Below are positions 1-10,766 of a stretch of DNA of 64,000 bases, in pieces. The notes under the pieces were generated by a model. The model ran no database searches. It had not been told where the DNA came from and was given only the letters and a program-made list of their open reading frames with translations. Numbering within the stretch: position 1 is the stretch's first letter; every line of letters begins with the position of its first letter. Source of the stretch: Pezicula radicicola (lineage: Eukaryota > Ascomycota > Leotiomycetes > Helotiales > Dermateaceae); assembly GCA_003008705.1 (NCBI GenBank), contig PDUO01000004.1:434001-498000 (forward strand), given 5' to 3'. The position numbers and the translations under genes were made by a program.

Positions 1-378
1 ATTGATCAATGACCGAATTATCACGAATTAAAGATCTCAGCATCGAGATCGTTTCTTACAGATGCAGTTACTTGTAGACGTGGCTTCTCAAAGATATGAT
101 TTCTCCCATATATTAGTCTCCCACAAAAGATATCCTGTAAGTATCTTAGTATAGACTGCAGTAAATTGGGATATTGACAACCACATTCCAGCTTGTCAAC
201 TAAAATTTAAAAGATGGTCGAAAAAGTATCCTGCTAGATGGAAATAAAATAGCAGATTTTAGTCGAGGGAGCTTTACCGATGAGTTTATGCATAGCTTGA
301 TTGTTTGATTCTGGAAATGTTATAGAGGGAGGAGGTTGGAGGATAAGCTTTACTTACCTAGGAGTAAAGTTCGAAGGG

Positions 379-434
379 TAAGTGAAGCTAAGTTAGCTAT
401 ATTAAGTGAAGCTAAGTTAGCTATATTAAGTGAG
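379..434. repeat. 24-bp tandem repeat, about 2.3 copies
   Basis: Two identical consecutive 24-bp units (379-402 and 403-426) are followed by the first eight bases of a third. The unit contains the motif AAGTGAAGCTAAGTTAGC. The flanking 1-659 region shows no coding potential I can support and is AT-rich. Confidence 0.85.
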
Positions 435-659
435 CCATTAAAAGTAAGTGTGCGACTTTAGTGAATTGAGTTGATTATAAGCATGTCAGGAGAGCTCCAC
501 TGCGCTCAATGGCTGAATGAGATGGACCCATCTCTTGAAGATACCAGGACCCTTTACCCATACTATCAAAATATAGTTTATTGTAATAAATGCTTAGGTA
601 GGAAATTTGTATTGTGAATTTCATAGCCTCAGCTATTCCTCTATTATAGTGAAATATAT

Positions 660-1764
660 CTAAATCCCAGGCGTACCCGGCAAGGGACCAATAATTTGGT
701 CCGCAAAAGCAGCTGCATCTATTCTTACCCTCTGGATATCAATCCGATCCCTCAAGGCATTATTCCTACTATCAACCACCTCTCTCTCAGCCATCACTTC
801 ACCCATAATCATGCCTTCATGTACCCAGTAATTCCTGCTCTGATTATTCAGCTCGGGATCCCTACAGATGCTATTTCTCGCTACAGCTAAAGCTTGCATC
901 TTCCCGCTAGCAGTGGCAATGAGCCTGGTGGAGGTTTCTAGCCTCTCTGCCGTGGATGGGGGAGTCACGAAGGCTCGGTTTGTGGAGGAGAGATAAAGCA
1001 TCCACCCGATGACTCCGTCGACTGCGGCGATCATGAGATATCTGTAGATTCGCATCTTCCAGAAGAACGGATCAATGTCCTCTAGCCTTGTTGCTCTCGA
1101 GTTTCCCTGGTAGTGGTACGAGCTAACGAGGTAGAATTCAAATGCCGCAATCGCTACTCCTGCAATCGTGGCTGTGGTCCTCCAAATGGCCCCTTCTTTC
1201 CCCGTAAATAGGCCTGATGTTACAACAGCCAGAACACATAGGTTGAAAAGGTATGGTGCTGCTATCGAAGGAATCGAGTAGTAGAGATAGCTTTTTGGAT
1301 CCTCTGCATTACAGAACCCACACTCAGTAATCACATCCGGTCCGAATTGAAAGAACAGCAGTCTTGACTCGAGTGAGTTGAGTTTGCCGCGGAGGATCTC
1401 ATCTGATACAGTGAGACCAGCTGGACGAAGAGCAGACAATCGCGTGAAGAGGACATCGGTGGGTATTTGTAGTCGTGAGCTAGTTCGACTGAAGACATTT
1501 TCTGGTGAGGAGAAAGTTCTTAGGAAAAAGGCAAGGGCTGTGATGAAGAGTATGAGGAGGGCTCGTTGGACCTTGGGGGGAATTGGCCGGACAGGTATGC
1601 CATGGATGGCCGGTGCTGCTTGTACTGATTTGTAGTATTGCCAGGCTTTAGGTATGAGTAGTGGTCCGAGGAAGAAGAGGACCGATTTGATGCTATGATT
1701 GTTATTTTCCCAATTTGTAGTTATGCGTAATTTGAAGTACTTACGTGCCCCAGGAAACAGTCAT
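660..1764 (-). CDS. Fungal multi-pass membrane protein of unknown function
   Basis: I do not recognise a characterised function. The model has a 20-nt first coding exon (1745-1764, starting MTVSWG), a 52-bp intron (1693-1744, GTAAGT..CATAG) and one large exon (660-1692), giving about 350 residues. The extension upstream of the first internal Met at 1439 is supported because the frame stays open and adds two hydrophobic stretches (LFFLGPLLI and ALLILFITALAFFLRTF). More hydrophobic segments follow near FNLCVLAVVTSGLF, IAGVAIAAFEFYLV and AAVDGVIGWMLYL, so at least four to five membrane passes are likely. The C-terminal 90 residues are polar. Similar Pezizomycotina proteins are sometimes labelled 'chorismate synthase protein', but no enzymatic motif is visible, so I do not use that name. 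Confidence 0.75.
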
Positions 1765-2416
1765 CGTGACGCCGCCTACTTGAAGAATATCTTGAAGTCG
1801 CGGTTCGCAATGGAATTTCGACACGTTAACTTTAGCTTGACTGGCAGAAATCGCTCGGCGCTAAGGCGGTAGCCAGAAAAGGTTAGTCTCAACGCCTCCC
1901 ACCTCGGAGCTTCAAAAGATTCGCTGCAGAAGTTCTCTTCTTCTCTCTTCCTCAACTTACAAAGAAAGGCTTCGCATGAGCTTCGGTCACCAACGCAAGT
2001 CATGATATTGGCAAGCTTGTATGGATGCGCGAAATAAATGAACTCCATTTTACTGCACTTCCTTATGGTTTGTATGCTGCGACTTTCATAATCGCATATG
2101 GACAATTGGGAAAAAAAAATCAAAATCAAAGTCCGTCCCAGTAGTGGCACTTTCGAAGCTTTGGCGATCCTCTCTACCATGATCACTCACAGTCAAAAAG
2201 AATGCCCAGATCGAGCCCAAGTACTCTGCCAAGAGTCATCTCACTCGTGTTGCATGATCGAGCTGAACAAGCCATGAAGATCGTTGCGTCTTTTTGATGA
2301 GAGACATTCCCATATCATAATCATAATTATATCCATAATTCATCCCATCTTCATGCTTAGCATGTCTGTTGAACATGCTATATACCTATGTACAGTGACG
2401 ACAATATCATACATCA

Positions 2417-3179
2417 TTACAGCTCCTTCTTCGTATTTCTTCTTACAGATGTCTGGCTTCCAGCCTTCTCCTCCGACGACTTCACAGGTGCTTCTTTCCT
2501 CTTTTCTGGTTTGCTTCCCTGTGCCTGGATAATCAAACCCACCAATGCTACGATAGCATCGTTGACAAGCAATATGATTGCTCCGCATGCTAGTGCCCAT
2601 GATTGTATGCTGACGCTGCCCAAAGGAGCCCGTGGGAATGACAGTAACCACTCCGCGTAATATGGTACCCAGCCCTGTGGAATCCAGAACATGGCCTGCT
2701 TCGAGTACCAGAATTGAAGGAACATGCGCAACCCGTTGGTTCCGAGCCATCGTAAGGCTGAGACCACCTGGTCGAATGTGGCTTTGGTGGAATCTTGAGC
2801 AGTCTCTGTTGTAGATTCTATTAGCATGGGAACACACTATGAGCAATCTTTTCACCGCGTACTTGACTTCTCGTACTCCTCCAGAACTTTGTCATGCTGC
2901 CTCCTCAGCTTTGCCCATTTCGCAAACTCATCCTGGCTACTCGTAGCATTCAGCTCCTTTTTCAGTTGCAAAAATTTCGTTTTAAGGGCTCGCTGCTCCA
3001 TTGCAGCCTGGGAGGCTGTGAGGCGGTTGTAAATATTCCATAGCTAGCAATGTTAGCTGTGCTGGATGACATGAGACCTAGCGCTGACATACCAGATTAT
3101 TGACTGTAGATGCTCCTACAGTATTCACCAGATGAATCAGGAGCTGAAGAATGAATGTGAGGAGCAATACTGAAGGCAT
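2417..3179 (-). CDS. get1: GET1: receptor subunit for tail-anchored protein insertion at the ER
   Basis: GET1 (WRB/CHD5 family) pairs with GET2 to receive tail-anchored proteins from the GET3 ATPase at the ER membrane. Three exons (3093-3179, 2863-3043, 2417-2817) with introns of 49 and 45 bp give 222 residues, the usual length. The first exon encodes a hydrophobic segment ([20 protein letters not shown]). The second encodes the charged cytosolic coiled coil, with the family hallmark [20 protein letters not shown]. The third carries [19 protein letters not shown] and the second and third membrane helices. The C-terminus is a lysine-rich tail. The gene diverges from the PTAR1-like gene, with 265 bp between start codons. 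Confidence 0.95.
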
Positions 3180-3444
3180 GTTGGCTCAAATAATGCTTGC
3201 TACACAGGTATTCCACTCAAAGCCGTGCAATCGAGGAGTCTGGACTGCGAGGTTGGAAGCAAGACCAAATTGTAGCGCTAGAGATGCACTGATGAGGTGT
3301 GCTTCTGACTTCACGAAAGTGTCGTGCACGGTCCATTTTAAACGAGGCTGCTGCCTTCCCTTCCTAACTCCTTGCGTTCTACTTCTTTTCATCTTCATCT
3401 TCATTTTCCATCACTCAGTCGTCCAGTGGACAGTTGACTACATC
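3180..3444. promoter_or_regulatory. Shared divergent promoter, GET1 / PTAR1-like
   Basis: 265 bp separate two divergently oriented start codons. The region contains a pyrimidine-rich stretch (3380-3415) directly upstream of the plus-strand ATG. The frame of the downstream gene is open across the whole interval without a stop, but the sequence there does not look like family protein. Confidence 0.5.
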
Positions 3445-4506
3445 ATGTCGAGAGCGCTGGATCACGAGGTTGCTGCATCTGTCAAATCTGGCAATCCTCA
3501 ATCCGTTTACAATGACATTGTCGCTGCGCTCTGCCTTCCATCCTCTGAGCTACTTGAGATTGAGTTGCTGGGGAAGAGCCACCAGTTGCCGGACGGCTGT
3601 AACCTTCTCATCGATGGAAACAGCATTGCTATACCAAAAGTCAGACTGGTCCAGGCCTTTTGTTATGCTCGACAGTACTTTTTCCAGTACCAGAAGGATC
3701 TCCGCGCAGAGACGTACCAGTACCTTCAAAATGCTTCGGCTGTCATGCTCTTGATGGATCCAGAACACCTTACTGCGGCCAATTTACGGAAGAGGCTGGT
3801 TCGAATATATGAGAAACGTCCCACTGCCGAGCTCGAGGTGGTATTGACAAGAGAGCTTCTTTTTATAGATAGCATGTTAACCTCACGTCTGCATCGTCAT
3901 ACCAAATCTCCAACTCTTTGGAGTCATCGACGTTGGGTCCTTGAGATTTGCCAATTGAATGGAATGCAGCGAGATCTGAGACGGGATCTTGCATCTGTTA
4001 TCTTGGTGGCGGCCGAGAGACACCCTCGAAACTACTATGCGTGGTCTCACTTACGATGGGTCATACGGAATACTGGCCCAAAGGCCCAAAGTAACACCAA
4101 ACGGCTGGAACCAGTGGTCGAGCCAGGTATTTCTCCTGGAACTTTGTTGCATGATGTCAAAGATTGGTGCATTCGTAGGCCAGGTGACATTTCTGGGTGG
4201 TCTTTCCTGCTGTTCTACCTCCTCTCCTCAAATATACCAGAGCGGCCTCCCGATATACACAGCATCGAAGTGAACTCTGCCATCTGCAAAGAAGTCCTAG
4301 GCCTCGCTACTTCCTTCAATTGGAAGCATGAGTCAGTTTGGGTCTTTTTGAGGACTTTAGTGGCTTCTGGAAACGTTCTGGAGGATGAAAGAGCGTCCTT
4401 TCTTGAGATCATAGAATCCAAAATCGCAGCGCAGTCTGAAGCAACCGAGACCCGCATTTTACAATCGTCACTTGATTGGTACACCAAGTATCGTAGAGAG
4501 TTGTAG
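3445..4506 (+). CDS. Protein prenyltransferase alpha-subunit repeat protein (PTAR1-like)
   Basis: A single-exon gene of 353 residues with degenerate PPTA tetratricopeptide-like repeats. Recognisable cores are LWSHRRWVLE, YYAWSHLRWV, ISGWSFLLFYL and ESVWVFLRTL, spaced as in alpha subunits of protein prenyltransferases. PTAR1-type proteins are related to RabGGTase and farnesyltransferase alpha subunits; whether this one partners a beta subunit is inference. The open frame extends 98 codons further upstream, but I place the start at the ATG opening MSRALDHEV. The extra part is low-similarity, overlaps the promoter of the divergent gene and would place the ATG inside the GET1 coding exon. Confidence 0.85.
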   Translation: MSRALDHEVAASVKSGNPQSVYNDIVAALCLPSSELLEIELLGKSHQLPDGCNLLIDGNSIAIPKVRLVQAFCYARQYFFQYQKDLRAETYQYLQNASAVMLLMDPEHLTAANLRKRLVRIYEKRPTAELEVVLTRELLFIDSMLTSRLHRHTKSPTLWSHRRWVLEICQLNGMQRDLRRDLASVILVAAERHPRNYYAWSHLRWVIRNTGPKAQSNTKRLEPVVEPGISPGTLLHDVKDWCIRRPGDISGWSFLLFYLLSSNIPERPPDIHSIEVNSAICKEVLGLATSFNWKHESVWVFLRTLVASGNVLEDERASFLEIIESKIAAQSEATETRILQSSLDWYTKYRREL

Positions 4507-4713
4507 CAAGTACAGGAAAGCTAACTGCTTCTTGTGAAATTCATTTAAGAACTTCATGGACTAAGCAACTATGCAGGCCTTGACAAGATACAGAATGCTA
4601 AAATGAAATTTCAGGTCCTTCAACAGGTGCATAGCAGAACAAGGCAGGGAGTCGAGACAACGTTGCAAGTTGCACTCAGTCGCATTAGGATTTGAGGGTA
4701 TGCTGTGCATGAT

Positions 4714-4976
4714 GTACGGAGGTCACGGCAAAAAGTCATGGGAATCGGTTACAGGCTACTGTAGCTAACGCCCCGGAAATAAAAGTTTAGCGATAGGTTA
4801 TAGGGCTATGCGACAGGTTACAGGCTATACTCTATTATTTCCGGGGGCAGAAGCCTGTAGCACGGCCCTAGAAAACAACCTCTACAGGCTGGTCGTTGTC
4901 TGGCCACAGCGTCTGAATTAGCGAATAGGGGCCACTATATGGGAATTCCCATGACTTTTTGCCGTGACCTCGGTAC
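4714..4976. repeat. 263-bp nested inverted-repeat (foldback/MITE-like) element
   Basis: 32-nt termini at 4714-4745 and 4945-4976 are reverse complements at 31 of 32 positions (core GGTCACGGCAAAAAGTCATG). Inside lie a second inverted pair (4750-4757 with 4852-4859) and a third (4770-4782 with 4835-4848, core CCCCGGAAATAA, one bulged base), plus a roughly 20-bp tandem duplication (4790-4828). No protein-coding frame spans it and I see no clear target-site duplication. A non-autonomous element is the simplest reading; a structured RNA or cruciform-forming locus is an alternative. Confidence 0.7.
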
Positions 4977-6534
4977 TGTACCTGAAAACCCCCCTGACTT
5001 GACTGTTTTTGGCAAACATGGAGTATGTGGCTCGTTGAAAGGACTCTTGAATGGTGCAACCTAAGACCTTCCTGTCACCTGTGCGTCCGCCCTTGGCCGT
5101 CCAGTGCACATGATCGTATCCCATCCCAGCAACTCCGCAAAATATAATCTCACCCTGGCTTCATATGATTTGCACGATGAAAGTTGGCGAACCTGCGAGG
5201 AACATAATCATGCACAATCTGGAAAAGGTTAACGGCCAAGAATGCCACAAATGCCACAGCAAAGTCTGAGAGGCAAGGCAAAAGGGATTGTCGTACAAAA
5301 ACCTGCCTGTGGCTGCACTGGCTGCCGTGCCTGGCGCCCTAGGACGAACAATGGTTGGCAATTTGGCAAGGCCACAGATATGGAAAGGCCATGCAGCATT
5401 GGCAGATGATGATTGGATAATAATCAAACCCTCCTTCAACAGTTGAACATGGCAGATTGCGAAGTTCGTGTGGAGACTGGAGAGAGAGGCTGGGCGGCTC
5501 TTGAGAGAGGATCGTCAAAGTCGCATAACGGTAACCCTCACAGGAAATGTTGTTTGCCCAATAATGGACCTATTCGGTGATTATTTGCAGGTGTGAATGA
5601 ATCTCGCTCCACGGTCCAATTTCTGCAAAAAGCCTAGAGCTTCAGGGCACGGGAGAACTGAGGCTTCATATCCCTGCCAAACCCCGAGCTGCCCTGACAC
5701 AATGGGGTGGTGGCTTCTGTGTCCCTTGCGGCCAGTTGATCGACGTCCGAACTCTATTTTCCTTTAACCTTCTCCTAATCCTGCCCTGCCGCCATCCGTT
5801 CTTGCCTTTCATCCTCCTTCTCCTCCACCACCACCACCTCCTCCTCCTCCACAACCTCCTTCAAGGCTCCTCTCAGCGTTTCCTTTTAGACGACAAACCA
5901 TTGGACTGTTATACTATTACTGTCGTTGTTCCATCGTACAATTTCTTTGATAATCCACAGCTCCCGTACAGTACATTACCACTACCTACTTATTGTAATT
6001 GCGCTTCGTCGACGGCTTAACTGTCTCTTCGACCGGCCTGTCCATACCCATCTCCATGTTTTTAAAGTACAGTAATAATTGTTAATACTAAAACCACTGA
6101 GAGTCCGGTACTCCCGTCCGTATCTCTCAAAATACCACACACTGGGATCACGTCTACAGCCCTGTCATTGTACTGTTTGGCGAACATATCCGGCCGGCGT
6201 CTTTGGGTACTCTCACACTCTCTTAATTCTTGAATAGCGACATCAAATCCCCGGCGTCTTCCGATATTCCTAAGTCGTCTTAATTCTTGAAAGTCGGCAC
6301 CGCGCCCTTCTGAACATTACCAAGTCTATTTCCTGCAAGGCGAAAGGGACGATCCAGTCTCACACGCAAACGGCAAATCACATCCGCGACCACTCCTGGT
6401 CTTTCTTTCAAAGACCATCTACAAGATCAATTCCTCTCCTCATACCCTTTTGGCGACCACAGATACCAATGCTTGCTCGTGGATATCCGACTTAGTTTGA
6501 GTTGCTCACTGTAGCACTCTAGATCCCCAGCACA
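4977..6534. other. Intergenic region upstream of the aspartic protease
   Basis: No supportable gene. Contents by eye: a CT/CCA-rich tract at about 5755-5865 typical of fungal promoters or leaders, and an imperfect direct repeat sharing TCTTAATTCTTGAA at about 6195-6290. The few open frames are short and of biased composition. Confidence 0.6.
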
Positions 6535-8419
6535 ATGTTAATCGCCAAGAACTTTGTTGTGGTGGCTGTGTTGGCACCACTTGCTTCTGCCTTCTTTCCC
6601 TGGATCCCAGAGTACAGATGCATTGAGGAGAAGACGTGCATATCATTGAAGCGTGCAACGGAAGTTCCGGATGCTCATATTCAAGAGGCAGCTTCAAAGC
6701 TAACTTCTCTCAAGATTGTGCAGAGGATACCAAAGGTCAGATCTTATTTCCCAGAAATGCTATATCTCATGCTGATATCTTTGCAGGAAGCTGACATCTC
6801 CCATGAACTTTACATCAGCCGCCTCACTAGACGATTGTCAAAGAAGTACTCATCTCGAGGTACACAGGTAAGGTCTGAGGAATTGGATCAACAAGATGGC
6901 ATTGCCAAGAGAACAAATACCTACTCTATTGACATCGCAAATGTTGCAACTCAAACGAACAGCGCCGGCATTAATCAAGATGGTACGGACTATTCATACT
7001 TCGCACAAGTATTGTTTGGCTCTGAAAGTACCCCGATGTATATGCTACTTGACACTGGTGCAGGCTCAAGCTGGGTAATGGGCCCCTCTTGCAAATCTGA
7101 TGCGTGTTTGATTCATAATTCGTTCGGCGCTGAGTCCTCGACTACGTTCAAGGCCGAGACAGGCATCTTTTCTATAGTTTATGGCTCAGGGTCAGTGAGT
7201 GGGACATTGGCAACCGACAGTCTGACAGTGGCAGGTATGACTTTCAGTGCAACCTTTGGAATTGCCAACCAGACATCATCGGACTTCGTATCATTCCCTA
7301 TGGATGGCATACTTGGTCTATCACAAGCTGCTGGTAAAACACCAAACTTTCTTGATACACTCAAGGCTTCGAACTTTCTCAAGTCTAACATATTTGGCAT
7401 TTATCTCAATCGAGCTTCGGATGGTGGAAACGACGGAGAGATAAACTTTGGCGCCCCAGACACGTCAAAATTCAGTGGTGACTTAGGCTATACAGCGGTT
7501 GACACTTCTGCCAATGGCGATTGGGCTATCTCTATGGACAATGTGGGAATCGACGGGAAGCTAGCAGGTATCACAGGAAAGCTGGCATACATTGATACAG
7601 GAACCTCATACATTTTCGCTCCAGCAGAAGATGTGGCTACGTTTCACAGTATTATCCCAGGATCATCAAGTTCCAATGGTGTCACTTATCATATTCCCTG
7701 CACAACTACGGTAACCATGGAGTTCGTATTTGGGGGAGTGTCCTATAGTGTTCTCGCAGAAGACTGGGTTGGGGGATCCGTAGGTGAAGGGCTCTGCACT
7801 AGCAATATTTATGGACAAGCTGTCATAGATGATGCGTGGCTGTTGGGAGACACATTTTTGAAGAATGTATATACTGTTTTTGACATGGACCAAAACCGAA
7901 TTGGTAAGTACACACTACCCATCAAAGCAGCGTTTGGTTAATCAAAGAGTAGGTTTCGCCGAAAATCTAGCTTCGACAGCTGGAACTTCTTCTACTGGTG
8001 GGCATTCCTCTTCATCTCAGACTCAATTATTCTCTACAGCAGAGTCTCATATCACAATTCCCTTAGCACCTACCACTCTACCGATTTCAAATACAATTGG
8101 AAACCCTACTACATCCACCAATAACTTATCTGAAATACCATCTAACATGCTCCCAACAGTTTCCAACCCAAGCTCTACCGCCTCTGGATCTGCTGCAACC
8201 ACAACTGGCACATCCAAGTCTACATCGACATCGGAACCTGGCATGAGCGGTCACGAGACATCTACTTTATCTGGAAGTACGGCAACGTCTACAGGTGGAG
8301 CAGCTGATTCTACGTCGACGTCGACCTCACACACCTCCAAATCCTCTGCAAAACGCCTTGAGGCGGGTCTATTTGCATCACTTCTCAGTGTTGTTGGCAT
8401 CTTGATGGTTACCCTTTGA
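6535..8419 (+). CDS. Secreted GPI-anchored aspartic protease (yapsin-like, pepsin family A1)
   Basis: An extracellular or cell-wall endopeptidase. Three exons (6535-6735, 6787-7903, 7950-8419) give about 595 residues. An N-terminal signal peptide (FVVVAVLAPLASAF) precedes a propeptide ending near KRTNTYSIDI. The two catalytic motifs are DTGAGSSW at about residue 156 and DTGTSYIF at about 337, and the domain ends DMDQNRIVGFAE across the last splice junction. A Ser/Thr-rich stalk of about 130 residues follows, then a hydrophobic tail (GLFASLLSVVGILMVTL) typical of a GPI signal. The first intron (6736-6786, 51 bp) is a multiple of three without a stop, so retention would give a 612-residue form. 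Fungal relatives include the OpsB/yapsin group. Confidence 0.9.
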
Positions 8420-9052
8420 TGTTCCATCGCCCACGGACGCACTCTACCAACTACTTCTGTCTGCGTCATTTTCACCAAACCTAAATTTTGGGACTACCCA
8501 ATCGCAAAAGTTTTATGCAATCGCATTTCTCACAACGGGCTAGCCTCAGGGCACCAGCCAAATCAACCTTCTTTTATTGGGGGTGATTCTTTTACGACTT
8601 CATCTATTCGATCTCAAGTCTTCGGCATTGCGACATGGCGGCAAGAGGAATCGGAATATGAAAGTCTGTATAGATGTAATTGCATGAATCAAGGAAGGAG
8701 ACGGCCTACATTTCTCTACTTGGATGATTCTATTAGCGTTGCATTGCATTTGAGCGATCATAGGGAGCAGGTTATGGCCTGCATACCATACAAAAGTCAA
8801 GGCCTAAAGCCGAAGCTATACACAAATTACCGTACATAAAATAATAATACAAAATTCAATTCGAGCCTAAATGTATTATAATTGCTACTGAGTCTGCAAG
8901 ACGTCAAAACAGCTACGTTTGGACCCCTAACGGCTACGGCCTCGCCCGCAAACTAAGCGAGCTATGACCTTGTAACGGCAACGTAAGCAAGATGTCCTTG
9001 TACTGTACATAACTTCACCAAGTTGCAACACAATGCTTCCACGATAGTGAGT
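8420..9052. other. Intergenic region, no gene seen
   Basis: This contains the 3' flank of the protease and the promoter of the transporter. An AT-rich stretch lies at 8820-8880. No open frame with recognisable coding character. Confidence 0.6.
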
Positions 9053-10766
9053 ATGGCAAGGGCCAAATCAAAGAGTGTGCAAAGGGATGGAGACTCTCCA
9101 AATGAGCCCTCAAATGAAGAAGACAGAGCCCTTCTCTCAGGCAATTCCTCGGAAGACGAGGATATCGTAGTCCATCCTGCTCTCTCCCAAACACGACTTC
9201 AAGAACCCCGAACCCCTCGCACACCCAATCGAGTACGCTTCGACCTACCTCCTATAGAGACTGAGCATGATGGCGCTCCTCCTCCTTACAACGACTCTCC
9301 CCTCTCGGGGCGCCGCGATACCCGCCCTCACGCCTTCGTGCCCCTCCTCACAGACATTGAAGCTCCCTCTGTCACCCTCGCAGAAACATTTCCCTGGGGC
9401 GATGATGAAGATGTACAGTCATGGGCAGAGCGCGAGCGGCAGCGACCAAAGTCCGGTCTTCGGTCCGCTTTCATGAATATGGCCAATTCGATTATTGGCG
9501 CTGGTATAATTGGACAACCTTACGCTTTTCGCCAAGCTGGTCTTCTTACTGGTATTATACTGCTTATTGTCCTTACAATTACGGTCGACTGGACGATTCG
9601 CCTTATTGTAATAAACAGTAAGCTTAGTGGGAGCAATAGCTTCCAAGGGACTGTACAGCATTGCTTTGGGAGGAGCGGCTTGATTGCTATCTCTGTTGCA
9701 CAATGGGCATTTGCATTCGGGGGGATGATTGCCTTCTGTATTATCGTGGGAGATTCAATACCGCATGTTTTAATTGCTATATGGCCGGGGTTGAGTGAGG
9801 TTCCGGTTTTGGGACTGCTGGCAAATAGAAGGGCTGTCATTGTCATTTTTGTCTTAGGTATTAGTTATCCTTTGAGCTTATATAGAGATATTGCCAAGGT
9901 AAGAGAAATTTCAGTGGTCCCAAAAAGATAGCTAGGTGCTAACTATTGAGTAGTTAGCCAAAGCAAGTACCCTGGCATTGATCAGCATGATGGTCATTTT
10001 ATTCACAGTTGTCGTACAAGGCATCTTGACCCCAGCTGCAGAGAGGGGCTCATTCAGTACACCTCTCCTAACCATAAACGGCGGGATTTTCCAAGCTATT
10101 GGTGTAATATCATTCGGTGCGTAACTTCATCGGCTTTCTGAAGTTCTTCACTAATCAGAACCAGCCTTTGTCTGCCACCATAATTCTCTCCTAATTTACG
10201 GCTCTCTCAAAACCCCCACCATCGACCGCTTCGCCCGTGTCACCCACTTCAGCACGGGCATCAGCATGCTTGCCTGTCTCCTCATGGCACTCTCCGGCTT
10301 CCTAACTTTCGGCAACCTTACCCAAGGAAACGTCCTCAACAACTTCCCCTCCGACAACACCATGGTAAACATAGCACGACTCTGCTTCGGCCTCAATATG
10401 CTCACTACTCTCCCACTCGAGGCTTTCGTCTGCAGAGAAGTAATGCTCAACTACTGGTTTCCTGGCGACGCCTTCAACATGAATCTCCATCTAATCTTTA
10501 CCACAAGTCTCGTAGTCTCAGCTATGATGTTATCTCTGATAACTTGTGATCTCGGAGCGGTATTTGAGTTAATTGGAGCGACAAGTGCATGTGCCCTAGC
10601 ATATATCTTACCACCTCTCTGCTACATCAAATTGAGTAGTCGAAGTTGGAAAACCATTCCTGCTGTGGCTTGTGTGGCTTTTGGGACGGCGGTTATGGGG
10701 ATTAGTCTTGTACAGGCCGTTGCTAAGATGATTTCTAATGAGGGCGGTACTACGCAGTGTCGGTAA
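9053..10766 (+). CDS. Vacuolar-type amino acid transporter (AVT / SLC38-like, Aa_trans family)
   Basis: A multi-pass transporter expected at the vacuolar membrane. Exons 9053-9898, 9954-10116 and 10165-10766, with introns of 55 and 48 bp, give 536 residues. A hydrophilic acidic N-terminus of about 130 residues precedes the first helix, where the family signature NMANSIIGAGIIGQPYAF sits (about residue 141). Around ten further hydrophobic segments follow. FQAIGVISFAFVCHHNSLLI, with its SFAF..HHN core, spans the second splice junction and is characteristic of AVT2/SLC38-type carriers. The start is the ATG opening MARAKSKS; the frame extends upstream only through a TTG. The exact AVT subfamily and substrate cannot be read from sequence. 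Confidence 0.92.

Noticed and set aside
1776..2186. 136-codon minus-strand frame upstream of the first membrane-protein gene
   Set aside because: No domain, irregular composition, and it lies where the promoter of that gene should be.
3151..3444. N-terminal extension of the PTAR1-like frame
   Set aside because: Its ATG falls inside GET1 exon 1 and the residues do not resemble the family; the ATG at 3445 fits better.
9023..9052. Ten-codon extension of the transporter
   Set aside because: It starts with TTG rather than ATG.
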